A DNA stretch of 64,000 nucleotides from Syncephalis fuscata (Eukaryota > Zoopagomycota > Zoopagomycetes > Zoopagales > Piptocephalidaceae). The notes under the pieces were generated by a model, which had not been told where the DNA came from, did no database searches, and worked only from the letters and a program-made list of their open reading frames with translations. The translations under genes were made by a program, and so were the position numbers. Shown here piece by piece: positions 11,467 to 23,498 of the stretch. The stretch lies in the NCBI GenBank assembly GCA_025786725.1, contig JAHLTZ010000007.1:682001-746000 (forward strand). Reading direction: 5' to 3'. Within the stretch, counting starts at the first letter, position 1; each line of letters begins with the position of its first letter.

Positions 11467-13680
11467 GATGGTCACCAGAAGATAGCGCCAATACCAGTAG
11501 AAGTAAACGAGATTTGGAAAGATATCTCCAACGGTGTTGAATTGTAGCCACACGATTACGTATCAATGTAGAATCGTGTCTATCTGGTAGTGACGTGTAG
11601 ATATATATATATCGGCACTATATAGGATATGCAAAAGTAGCAACAACGATAAAGATCGTACTCTATGCCGTGCATGCCACAATAAACTGTAGACACGTTA
11701 AATAAACAACAATGACTACAGTACACTAATAGTAGTAACAGTGGCAATCGAGTCTTTTTTAATAATAGGTGTAGAAATAAGAACAAGTGACGTACGGGTA
11801 AAGTGTCCATTCACTCCCACGACTAATACCTCCAAATAGACAAGAATAGTAATAGTAATAGTAACGGAAGCCTGTCTTGGCCACCAACTCTTAATCAACA
11901 AGTGTATTAAGCAAACCTGTTTATATACAAGTAGAGTAATAATAAATGTTTACAAGCTAGTTTTAATAACAAATAAGTAAACAAGTGAAGGAATATTATA
12001 TATAAATGGAAAGTAAAATGTGGAATAAAAAGACGCTACATTGTGTCAAAACTTGATCATTCAATGTCTATGTAGTGTATTATATGTTAATTAATATTCA
12101 GTATTGCTATTATTAGATGACATATATTATAAGTAAAAATATTTAAACTGTTCTATAATCAATATCTTATAACAAATGGTTTCTAATATCAAACAATAAT
12201 ACGTCATTATTGTGTTAATTTTATATGATAAATAATATTAGCATGATAAATAAAATATATAGTAATTACATGTTTTTATTAAATATTAGTTACATTTAAT
12301 ATTTATTATTTGAATTGTAATAAGATAAATAAGAATAACAACACTAGTATTTTATCTTTAAATCCACACGTTAAGATGATCACAAAACGATAGCTGAACT
12401 AAAAACTGGTGTTTTGAGACAAAAAGAGCAAATGTTCATTGTCTGACAGCTCTAGTTACGCACAACAACAGTTAATGTTAATTGTCAGTATTATTATTAA
12501 GCAATTGACAATAGACCACACAATCATTTGTATGATATTGCTATTATTTGCAATTGCATATGTAATTCAATAAAATGTACTAATATTTATCTACAAATTT
12601 AAGAAATAAGGCGCATTTAAAATGCAAACGGGTAGAATATAACCAGAGAATGTGCAATTAATGGCCAGTCACTAGCAATGACGACAGTTACAATATCGGG
12701 TCAAAACAAGCACTGTGATAACGAAAGGCTCAATGCAGTACTGTACCATTAACTACTGGCTATACACTAGTAAATATATTGTTGTATTTATATAGCAGCC
12801 ATAATCACTGTATAGTTTGGTTTGCCATAGATTGCCACTGCAGCTCATACTAACAACAGTTTGTACAGTCTTTATAGCAGCAGATTACACTGTCGCTATT
12901 GAAATTGTACATACTACTGCTAAACAGCCTGTAATACTACTCATAGTAAAACAAAGCATACAGCGATATTTTGACATCATATGCTTAACATAATATAAAA
13001 CAAGCCAAAAATGCACTTACCGTGTCAACAAAGCTGCCAAAAGCAATGATCAAAGTGATTAAGATGGTTTGTAAAAAGAAGTCAGATTACAAAAGAGCAA
13101 TGCAAATACATATTGTAGAAGGTGTTTGTACATAACTAGTAGTCAGTCAGCTACTGATACTATTTAGATGGTATATATAGAGTGTACAAGTATATGCAAT
13201 GGATATATGCTGTCAAGTGTGAAGAAAGAGAAAGGAAATGTGATGACGTAGATTGTGAGATGTGAGCCTGTCAGTCAATATTTATAAACAAAAGAGTTTA
13301 ATTCATTAATAAATGGAGTGTAAATAATAAAAGTCAATCTACCCAACATGTCGGTACATCATATAACAGATTAATAGTAAATAAATAAATGCATTAAGAA
13401 TAAAAGTTATTTGGTATTAAAAACTACTCAGTATCATAGAACATATATTCAGTATAATAACGAGTATAATGAAAGATCAATTAAAAGAATGAAACTATTT
13501 TATCATCAAAACAAGTCACTATTATAGAACATATTTATCAGTAAAATAACGAGTACAGTAGCATATCGAAAGCAATATTAAAATACGACTTGATATATAT
13601 ATAACGTATTAAATTTATACTAACTATTACAAGAAAAGCAGCTTATTGCAATATTAATCCTACTACAATATAAATATTTT
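11467..13680. other. intergenic, no gene recognised
   Basis: AT-rich stretch between the Doa10 start and the 3' end of the OPT gene. Short open frames exist on the minus strand (for example about 11716-11901, hydrophobic start) but none has a family match or splice support. A minus-strand segment around 13080-13020 ends in a good donor (GTAAGT) after a hydrophobic stretch; I could not connect it to other exons. The Doa10 promoter must lie in the left part. Confidence 0.5.
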
Positions 13681-15708
13681 TTAATAAAGATGTTTATAAT
13701 ACACTAAAGTCTGGACAATCTTGTTGATTGCCCTACCATTCCAGCTTACTTCATTATATTGGAAGACAAAAAATAATAAAGCCAGCAAGTGCAATGCCAG
13801 AATCCAAGCCAGCCGATAAAATATAGCTGAGTCGTTTTCATCAAGCATTACAGTAGTGGTAGATAACAAACTGGAAGATAAAGGCTACAATGAACCAGGT
13901 AGTGTGCATGCCGGGTTGAACAGATGGCATATGACTAGCAGCGCTAATAAACATTGGGATGTGAATGTATTTGGCCCACGAGTTGGGATAGCGACGACAC
14001 AGTAGCTGCACTGGCACCGGAAGTAGAAAGCCAGTGAAGAAGTACCAGTTAAGAGCAGTGTACAAACCAGATGAGCCAAACATACGGTCTGGACCAATGA
14101 CACCCCAATTACCGAGGCAGAATAGAAGACATGAGCACTGGAACAGTTCTAGACCGGCTCATCTTCATGGCAGATATTAGGGATTAAATAGAACATAAGA
14201 TAAGCAGTGCCAAGATTGACAAGACCGGCGATCAATCTGCCGACAGTCTGAACAATGAACATGTGGCGTGCCGGAATTTTCATGTAATGGCCGAGCTTCA
14301 GATTGCTAAAAAAACTAATATTTTGTCTCATAGAGATGTAGCCGTATGTTTTAAAAGTGACATTGTCAATGGCACAGCCAGGTAGAATAAACCCGATAAC
14401 CATTTCTGTAATAATGCTAAGACCAGGTCTTATGTTCGTAACGGCTGTAACGATACCCACAGGAAGTATGAAAATAGCAGCAAGGAGAACGGCAAAAATG
14501 AGAGCCCACCACAGTAAATCAATATAAAAGACGCCGCACACGCCAATGGCCACTGCCGTATTAGCAACAAACATAAGGCCATACCATCAGTCAGCCACTC
14601 ATCATAGCGGTTTATCAGCCTAGCGTAAACATCATCATTTTCAAAACAAGAATCGTGGAAACAAGCCATAATTTTTCTGCTATGATATAGAATTGTGTGT
14701 AAGATAACAGCAGCTAGACTAGCAAAACCGACACCATAAGTCATGGCAAACATAAGGACATGCATGGTGGGCCAATTTTTGCGTATTTTTCTTCATTAAA
14801 CTGCAGGTTGAGCATGGGCATGCTTGCAGAACTCCAAATGTTATTGAAAAATCCAATTAAAACTACAATTTAAACAACTACAACGAAGTCAGCAAAGATG
14901 TTGGCCGCAGCCCAGAATGGCATGGCCAACGGCGATGATAGGAAGGGCGTAAAGTAGTTCCAGTCTAATAAAAAAGACAATAGACCAAGGCCACGAATGC
15001 CTGAGCCAATCTGGTTGACCAGTTTGTTATGCGGAGCAAAATAGCACAAAAGAGAGATCGTACTAAAAGAAGCGGCCAAGTAGCCGGGAAGAAATAGTAT
15101 ATAAACTACCGAAAGCAACAAGTACAAAAAACGAATACGTGTCATTTGGCCAGGAGCAATATTTTCTACATCGTGCAAAGTATGGAAAAGTACACATTAA
15201 CGAGCAGGTTTGGCCAGATTATAGAAGCTGGACGAACGAGGAGACGGCGGAACATACCAGTCAGACCTTAACCGAGGCATTGAGTTGTGACGACAAGCAA
15301 GAACGACGGAAAGAAGCCGAGATCCTGGCCGTAGAAGATGCGTTTAATCGTGATAATATTAATAGGATGGGCGGTACCGGCACCGGAACTAGCACATGCA
15401 GTGATTAGTACGTGTTTTTTAATGTTAAAGGGATTTGGATTAAGGTTGAGCGAGAATCTGCCTGAACCAGCAATGCGATTGGGCAAAGTGCGAGTCGTAA
15501 GGATATCCAATGGATAGGAGAGCAACTGGGCCACCAGAGCCGACACTTTAAGTGAAGTTTTGCAAAGCCAAAAGAACTGATTAGCAAACGATAGCACAAT
15601 AGTAAAAAATATGCCTAGAACCCAAAAGCGGGACGTCAAAGTAGGTAAGGTTGGATCATCTGTGTTACTGACGGTAGCTTGAACAATAGCAAGCGATAAG
15701 TTTTCTCT
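13681..15708 (-). pseudogene. oligopeptide transporter (OPT family), with in-frame stops and frameshifts
   Basis: Homology to fungal/plant OPT proton-coupled oligopeptide transporters runs along the whole stretch: SNTDDPTLPTLTSRFWVLG, ALVAQLLSYPLD, FRRLLVRPASIIWPNLLVN, FKTYGYISMRQ...KLGHYMKIPARHMF, MFGSSGLYTALNWYF, LLPVPVQLLCRRYPNSW, YIHIPMF, and YILSAGLDSGIALAGFIIF. The frame is broken by TAA at 15268-15270 (in LG-stop-GLTG, usually GYG), TAA at 14870-14872, TAG at 14149-14151 (usually Trp before the CPS region) and two adjacent TGA codons at 13838-13843, exactly where the family has WW. One-base slips occur near 15185, 14772, 14580 and 14112, and a further slip lies in the T-run near 13757. 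The region upstream of about 15708 has no clear start exon. About 650 residues of a usual 750-850 are visible. Either a decayed transporter gene or a heavily mis-sequenced one. Confidence 0.75.
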
Positions 15709-16847
15709 TTAAAATCAACTGATGAAACAGCAAGATTTTTTTAAATCGTGCTAAGTTATGATTCTGAGCAGGAAAAGAGTTGGATAATTTATAATTATCA
15801 TATTTGGTAATTACATGATAATAATAAATTTGTTATGTATAATGTATCAATCATACTGTGCTGTAATACATTCATCGCTGTAAATTTGAACTAGGTGGAT
15901 TACGCTTTGAGTTAATCTCTTTTTGGTCTTATTGTTTATTTATAATAAAAATATGACGAAACAACGGTGTAACTTTCAGTTTGGGACTTTGTATACTGTG
16001 ACAGTCTAATAATTCCAAAAATAATAACGGAGTAGCCGTTGTATTAAACCATTTCATGCATACCAAACAATCACCTAATCATTATTCTGGACTGCTTATA
16101 AGTTTCCAATTTGCAACTAAACTAAAAAATTTAAATGATAATGTAGAAATTATCAAATGTTGTTACTTATTGGTATTGATTATTTAAATGTAAGTTAGAT
16201 ATTTATGATATAATTATATCTGAACTAACACACAGTAATAAAAACATATTAAATACAAAGCTGAAGACTTATTTATGCATATAACTAATATAATTTTTAT
16301 CTACTACTTTGTAGCAGTATTTATGGTTTTTTATCAATATCATGTGAAGCAACTACCGTGATATGCAGATGGCATGTTACAATTTCTTTCCTATTAACCT
16401 ACAATATGCATCTGTATCAAAATAAAAGCCTGCAATCAATGAACTTAACACTAGTATAATAATGAAATAGCATATCATTTTGGCTTAATAATAGCAATTG
16501 TGGCAATACCACGATAGTAATAGTAATTACTCTTTGTTCCGTTCTTTATTTGGCTGCATGTAAACATATGGGATTACCATGCATAAACAGTAATCAATGT
16601 AAAAGAAACTTAAGTAGTAACGTGCTTGTTAATGAAACTATTGCAACAAGCAACAATAATGGTATAAACAGACACCAAGGAAAGTAGAAAGAAACACAAG
16701 GAACAAAACTTATTAAAGGCTTATTAACTCAATGGTCATAAAAGAGACCATTATCACTAAAAGGATGGTATAGCCTAAAGAGAGGGAAATGCTAGGTGCA
16801 TATGTGTAAATACGAAAAAAATGTCATATTAGACTTTAGATAAGTGG
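15709..16847. other. intergenic, AT-rich, nothing recognised
   Basis: No coding frame with a family signature. It should include the 5' exon and promoter of the OPT gene, if intact, and the 3' end of the velvet gene. No repeats were noticed. Confidence 0.5.
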
Positions 16848-18842
16848 TTACGCAGCATCGCTATTGCGTTTACGGACGTCGTTACGAATCGGAATCTTTA
16901 ATCCTTGTCGAGCAAATGCTTTTGACAGTTCGGTTGATTCGGTCATACCGGGGAAGCGCTTAGCAGAATAAACAGTGAATGGATCAGAATCAATCTCGGC
17001 AACAACATTGCCATCACAATCTTCGTCATCGCCATCATCAAATCTAAATAATAGGAACAAATTAAATATTTTCTACGTTTTATTTCATTTTTAGTTGACT
17101 TACGGATTTAGTTTGACCAATGTAAAGCGTAATCGATACGATCCTTCACAACGAATACTTAGATCAGGAAAACAGAAAAAACAGCCAGTAATGCCACGCT
17201 CATCCTTAAGAACGCTGGGTGATGAAACAAGTGTACCCATCATAACACGCGTGGTTGTTGTATTGCCACGAGTATTATGCGCACCGCTAGTACGGCGTAC
17301 AGGTGTACTCGATGGTGAATCGCGTGTACTACTGCTGGCCGACATACCAGGTGCACCACCTGCATTGCCTGATCCCGGATAGGCACTGCTATCACGCGAT
17401 CCTGAGTTTGCACTATGCATACTTGAGCCGGATGGTTCAAGCTGAATAATATCCAATGCAAGTCTTGGATCATCAGCTGCTCTTAATGTTACATGAACAA
17501 TAAAGAAAGGAGAGCGCTGCATTCTAATAATTTTTTGCTTAATATTTACAATAAATTTGTTGTTATTTAAACCTACTCTTCATCTTGTTGATTGTTACTA
17601 TCAAGAACAACAAGCCTGACAACAGGCGGTGGATCCACTGGTCGACGGTCTTTTTCGCCAAATCCACACATACGAGCACGTACAGGTTGTTGAACGACAA
17701 CAAGCTGGTACCGTCTAATGAAAACACAATAAGAATTATTAAATTAGCTTACATTATATTTATATTTGTATTTATAATAAATAGTTACCGAGAATCAGAA
17801 AAGGCGCCGTCCTTGCCTGATGGGCCAATATTGGTTGGCATAGTTTGTAGAGGCAAATGTGATGGCGCATGGCTTAGATGATCTGCCATTGCCTGTTCAT
17901 GATGATATGATGATGGTGGTGGATTTGCATGCTGCAATTGGTGTGGCATCTGCTGATGATGGTGATGTTTTAATCGCTGTTGTTGTTGTTGATGATGATT
18001 CAAATTAGAAGCATGTGACTGGCCTGGGTAGAAATGCTAAATAGGATAATTTTAGACAAATGGAAATAATAATAAAGTACACTGACCATATTTCCATGCG
18101 GCGGGGATTGAAGTGCCGAATAAGGTGAAATGGCTGGCGCAATGGTCACTGGCACATCTCTCGTCATCGTGGCGTGCATATTAGCCGGCAACATGGCACG
18201 AGGAGGCGGTAAGCAAACAGAAGATTGCATACTGCCATTATTGCTGAGCACGTGCATTCCTTCGCGATGCTGGGCCATTGTGGTCGATGGTGGCGGTGGT
18301 GGCGAGTATAACGGCGTATTAATAGACGAGCTATTAGAAGACATGACGCCACGCGGTGAATGTGGCCGTTGATGCGATTGTCGCTGATTATAATGCAAAT
18401 TATGTTGCGTATGGTGCCAATCATAATTATTTTGAATACGAAGCGGCGGTGGCAATGGCCCATGTACCGAACGAGAGGTAGAAGAACTCATGCTAATATT
18501 ACTATTGATTGTAATATTGTTATTATTATTATTATTATTATTAGTACTAATACTAGTAGGAACAACAGCAGTAGCTTCAATCAATGGCTGATTGTTATAA
18601 AAAAAATCACTATTTTGAATGTAACTTTTTTTAACTTGATGTGTAGGACTTGCACTATGATAACGCGTTGGACTACGACTAACAGAAGATGCTTTTTCCG
18701 ATGGCGATTGAACAGCAGAAGAATCAGAAATATTTATAGATGCTCTTGGTTCTCTGTTGTTCTGGCTATTTAATGAACTAGAATTATTAGGAGGCCAGTA
18801 GTGCACGTTTGACTCCATCAATGGTTTCCAAGACACACGCAC
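16848..18842 (-). CDS. velvet-domain transcriptional regulator (VosA/VelB-like), 5 exons
   Basis: Exons read: 18842-18087, 18036-17789, 17714-17577, 17523-17104, 17043-16848, which splice in phase to 585 residues. The N-terminal half (about 1-335) is disordered, rich in Ser, Asn, Gln, His and Pro. The C-terminal half is a velvet domain: [51 protein letters not shown], an inserted Ser/Gly-rich loop, [35 protein letters not shown], then [33 protein letters not shown]. Velvet proteins are fungal NF-kB-like DNA-binding factors that act as homo- or heterodimers in development, spore formation and secondary metabolism. A downstream Met (residue 9, about 18818) is an equally possible start. Which of VosA, VelB or VelC it corresponds to cannot be decided by eye. 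Confidence 0.9.
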
Positions 18843-20280
18843 AGCGTATATACTACTTTACAAAAATGTTAAAGCAGTCGGACGGCTAACGAAAATGAAG
18901 AACAAAAACAAAAACAAATACTTCAATAAGTAAGCACTTACAAAAGAGCTACGAACGTGTTTTGGTGTACTTGTATGATACCACTACCTTTAGAAAAAAC
19001 AAGGTATTTTTTGCTTAATTGAGCGTTGAAAGGGATACACTAAAGATATCAGTATTAACAACTTGTTAACTGCGGTTAATAAAGACAAGACTTAAGATGG
19101 GACTAGCGTTTGTTAAAAGATATACAACTACAATGCGTAAAAGATAAAATCAAGGGGCAGTACTTGGCTGCAAAAATTATTTGCAATAATGAAAAAGGGC
19201 CCAAATATTGCAAGTTGGCCGCACTAGCGTTAAACATAATTTACAATGGAACAAAAAATAGCACGGCAACGGGGATAATTGTTATAGCCAACCTAGTAGA
19301 AGATTGGATGCACATAAAGTTTCTGTAAACAGATGAACGCATGCGTTTTGCAGCACCACCATGCGTTTGTTCAAGTCAACTACTAAGCCAATTGGATACT
19401 TATCAAGGCTCTTTCTTTGAAAAAGTCTTTTAAAATAAGAAGCATAAAGCATCTTTTAAAGCAGAAATAAAAAGTTACAAAAAAAAGGTGTTATTAGATA
19501 GAAGAAAAAGAAACAAATGCACATGCAGCACTACCTGAATCATGATCAGATGTACAAATAAATGGCAAAGGATCTCAAGGTGCTATAGCCAATCTACTGC
19601 TGCCGCTATCGGCGCTGCTGCTGCTGCTGCTAGTGGTGCTGCTAGTGTTCCCGTTGCTGCTGCTGATGCTGCCTTTCCTGCTGCTGCTGATGCTGCTGCT
19701 GCTGCTATCACTGCTGCATCATTACACGTGCAGGTCAACTAACGGTCAACCGGATGATGTGTCTGGGTTACGCACCGTGTGCGCGGTCGAGCCTCACTAA
19801 TTCATCGACCATACAGCCACAGAAGACAAGAACACAGGCCCATGGAAGAAATTGGTGTTGCATAACCGGAAAAGGGAATATTCGTATGATGGATCGAGGT
19901 AAATGGAAAGTCTTCGATCCCCGATAATAGCCGTGATCAAACTTACATGAATAAAAAGTTTTTAAATTTAAACCAAATGTAAAAAAATAAAGAAGTAATA
20001 AATGATAATTGAATGGTTACGCAGTAAAGTAATAGGTAAGGATAGACGCGAATGGTTCAAAGGTTGAACGAAGAATAAAATAGCGAGCAAATAAGAATAT
20101 CAAGAGAAAGATATAAAGAAAAGGTAGAGAGAGGAGAGAATAGCGAGCTAAGTGAATAAAAACGCTCAATAAAGGCGAATATACACTAGTAGTAGAAGTT
20201 TAGGGCGAGACGAGGTAAAAGGGATATACGAGAAATGATGAACTTTAATAGAGACGCGATCTTTTTATAAAACGCGCCTT
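18843..20280. other. upstream region of the velvet gene; GCT-repeat tract inside
   Basis: No recognised gene. The velvet promoter must be here. A GCT/CTG-rich tract at about 19596-19718 is described separately. The sequence becomes A-rich (about 19950-20200) without coding signal. Confidence 0.5.
19596..19718. repeat. imperfect GCT/CTG trinucleotide repeat
   Basis: Runs of CTG interrupted by GAT, GTG and TTC-type units. The plus strand reads as poly-Ala and the minus strand as a Ser/Asn/Gly-rich stretch; both frames stay open across the tract. It stands out as GC-rich in an AT-rich spacer. It could be an untranslated microsatellite or part of an unrecognised low-complexity exon. Confidence 0.7.
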
Positions 20281-20581
20281 TTAATCATGCGATTTTACAG
20301 TGAAGTCAAACAAATTAGCACCAGCTATGATGTAAAATCGGACCGAACACAGCAAATCTTGTTCAAAGGTTAATGTAACGTCCGAGGTAAGAGCATAATA
20401 ACCGAGTTCGTACATCGCATGTGTAGACGAGTTGGCCGAGTCAGGTGGAGTGAACGGGGATTGGATCCGACGAGTAAACGTCGTGAATGGCGTGGCATGG
20501 TCAATTGATCCCATCATCCACGCTAGACAATGATGAACAACATCCGGAAACAATGATAGGAGTGCATGAAAGCTTGTAGAT
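20281..20581 (-). CDS. candidate terminal exon, unknown protein
   Basis: An open frame on the minus strand follows a possible acceptor (TACAAG) and reads FHALLSLFPDVVHHCLAWMM at its start and TFEQDLLCSVRFYIIAGANL near its end, with TAA at 20281-20283. Codon choice and composition look coding and the segment is GC-richer than its surroundings. No family was recognised and no in-phase upstream exon was found, so it may be chance or a fragment. Confidence 0.3.
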
Positions 20582-22553
20582 TTGAAATTTAAGCATATTC
20601 ATATTATAATTTAATAAGAAAAGGAATAGGGACAAGAAAAGAAGGAACACAAAAAATATTCATACAATTACTAACGTCATATTGGCCGATATTTGCAATC
20701 ATATTTCCACTAGTAGTTGTCTATTCAATTGATTGACGAAATTGTCATGAGTAACATGACAATCGACACAAACGTTAGTTTAGTAGAATGGCCGTCGTGT
20801 CTTTTTAGCCACTGTGTCTCAAGTGTAAAGTCACTCTTTATACAAGGCGTGTACGCCCATTAGTTGGGTATGAATAAATCAATGTGGCGTGTATGTACGA
20901 ATGGATACCAATAGATGTGATGGCGTGTGGGCAATATGTACAGACATGTAGAGAATAGGGGCGGCTAGGCAATCCGGCAAATAATCAGGCGTGTAGTGAG
21001 TGAGTGAGTATGGTTTGAAATGCATATTCACACAAGCCACCATGCATTCAAATCCAAAAAGCCATTATACGGCATCGTGATAATGTTTAATATCGGTGTT
21101 AATCAACAATGCCACTAACGATCAAGAGCCTTGGCCAATTCCTTGAATCCGAGTGTCATTCGGTTATCCCCAATCGATTATAGCAATTATTATTAATCAT
21201 TTGGCGTATTAAAAAACAGCATACGCTGTTAAACGTATTACAACATCTTTAATTTTTGTGTAAATGAAAAGTAATAATGCAATAGATTATTACTATGAGT
21301 GACGTCATAAACTATAGAATAAACTAATCACTAATGTTCAAACAAATTTACTTGTCGGCACAAGTTCAATGCAGAGCGCACATGTATAGGCGTGTATCTC
21401 GATGTAGAGTGCAGAAATACGAATTAACAAACCGCAAGTGATAATAAGTACGTACACACATTACAAGTACATCCATATGTACGCGTATGTACAGATGTAC
21501 ATACATATGTAGCGAGAAAAGAAAATACAAGGACAGTACCAACGCAAACATTTCATGGAAGCTTAAACGCGCTGTTGGCAGATTCCATAGAAACGCATGC
21601 ATAGAATTACGCGCTCATTGAATAGACAAAATCATTGCAATGTTTACTGCAATAACTTCAATGACTGCAACTACCACAATTCTACCTCAGCAAAAATACA
21701 CAGCTATTTTCCATGCGTGTAGCTGCATCCATTAATGGTAATATCAAAAGCAAATTTACGGCTATTCGTCCTATGTCAAGGCAAGGCGAAAACCGGCAAG
21801 CCGTTAAGTATTAACATTGCGTAAGAGAAATAAAGTGAGGTATGTCTCGTCATATGGCCAAAGAGCCAACCAAAGACTGCGCCAAATCTTACACATGGCT
21901 ACACAACAGCTACATAGAAATATCGCCATTAGCAGATGATGGCGAGGCGAGCCAAGACAACTGCGTGGTCATAGTTTTTACTTAGCATGACTAGCGCTGC
22001 CAATGCAATTTATTCCCAGCAAACGTCGCGCTGGGATGCAGGTGATATAATGGTTTTTTTGTTTCCATGAATGAGCTACACCATCGTAGACATCCATCAA
22101 CATTAATGCTTTCAAGTGCAGCAATAGATTTAAATCAAACGCAAATTGCAACTATTAAACAATTTTTCTACTTACCGATGTCGACGTAATGCTAATTAAA
22201 CGAGTTTCGATAGGAAAATAACGAAGAAAACTTTCCGCACCAATGGATGTATATGGCAACAATGTAGCACAAATATGCAAAGGACCTATACGTGATGTAA
22301 AAGGCAAGTATGCCACTGCTATAATAGAAATATTGATGGCAATGATAATAATCCAATAACAACTTAGAACAAGAAATAAAACCGAGCACTACTTGAATCA
22401 GGAAAAGGCGGCCTATAAACAAGTGGCTTAAATGAACAAGGTTAAAAATAACGAAAACCAGCACTCATTTAGAACTATGCACAATAGCCTAGAACAATAA
22501 ACGGCAACTCATACAATGTACAAATGTGAAATCCATAATTTTTGGCAACTTAT
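20582..22553. other. intergenic, nothing recognised
   Basis: No supported gene. The region near 21440-21510 is rich in TACGTA, GTACAT and CATATG palindromic words without a clear repeat unit. Confidence 0.5.
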
Positions 22554-22694
22554 TGTTTATTGTTACTATTGCCTGCATTCACGTTGTTGCCCTTTTCGTC
22601 ATCGCCATTATCATTAATAGCACCACGCACTCTATATTTGTCCCATTCTTTATTTCGACGGTTTTGTGGCCGATGTTGCCGAGCTTACAATAAA
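22554..22694 (-). CDS. candidate last exon of an unknown gene
   Basis: After a possible acceptor (TTGTAAG) the minus strand reads RQHRPQNRRNKEWDKYRVRG, then an acidic/Asn-rich tail ending NNKQ and TAA. The charged, low-hydrophobic composition and CGT/GAC codon use resemble real exons in this window. The upstream exon was not identified in 22695-23498, although another minus-strand open stretch (about 23214-22990, with LDHPDRIRCTSIAVCKSGC) might belong to the same gene. No family assigned. Confidence 0.3.
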
Positions 22695-23498
22695 AAGTAA
22701 AACGCATTTTTCTTTGTCTTGCGGCTTGGTTAGAATTCTGCACATTGACGGCCAGAACACACATGGAAGATCGCGTGCACAGCCGCTTCCTTGTTTCGAG
22801 TTTATCCAAAACTAAACGCATGCTACGCGCATAAACGCACACACACATACCCACACAACCAAAACGTCTTCAATAGCAAGGCTCATTTGAAACGTATTGA
22901 GGCAATGTTCCCCGGTTATAATGGTTTATCTTTGGTAATAGATTTATTTAGAAGCAGCAATAAAGGCGGTGCCAAGTACTGTTATTATTATTATTATTAT
23001 TATGCTTGTTCCGTGTAATCTTTATTTGGCTACCTTGTATTTTTGTGCCAAGGAAAGACAACACAGCAATAAAGCATTTAAACTTTAAGCAGCCACTTTT
23101 GCATACAGCTATGCTGGTGCAACGAATGCGGTCTGGATGATCAAGTCGTAACATATGCTCTATTCCCATGCACGTCATTGCGCATTGACAATTTTTCCTT
23201 GAGACGAGCAGCAAGTTACAAAATTGCCATTGTGTGCCATTGCCGACACCTGACCTTGACTCTCAAAGATCATTTATTTATTCACTCGTTTATTGATTTA
23301 TTATGCATATATCCATGCATGTATCCATGCACCACATTCATACAGAGACAGAAACATACCAGAAACACGCCAGTATAATTTTTATTATAAAAAGCCAAAC
23401 TTGTTTCGTGTTTGTGTGTATCACGAGCACATTGTTCTATATATGCATTAACTTGTCGATCATGCGCGCTAGCGGACATGTAAATGCTTTGGCGCACT

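Noticed and set aside
13838-13843. Reassignment of TGA to tryptophan
   Set aside because: All other tryptophans in the same gene and in the neighbours use TGG, TAA and TAG stops also break the OPT frame, and other genes show no in-frame TGA.
19542-19742. Alanine-rich 66-residue protein on the plus strand
   Set aside because: It is a direct translation of the GCT repeat, with no conserved flanking sequence and an equally open Ser-rich frame on the other strand.
21440-21515. Possible palindromic operator array (TACGTA/GTACAT words)
   Set aside because: No regular spacing or repeat unit; compatible with local composition of T, A, C and G words.
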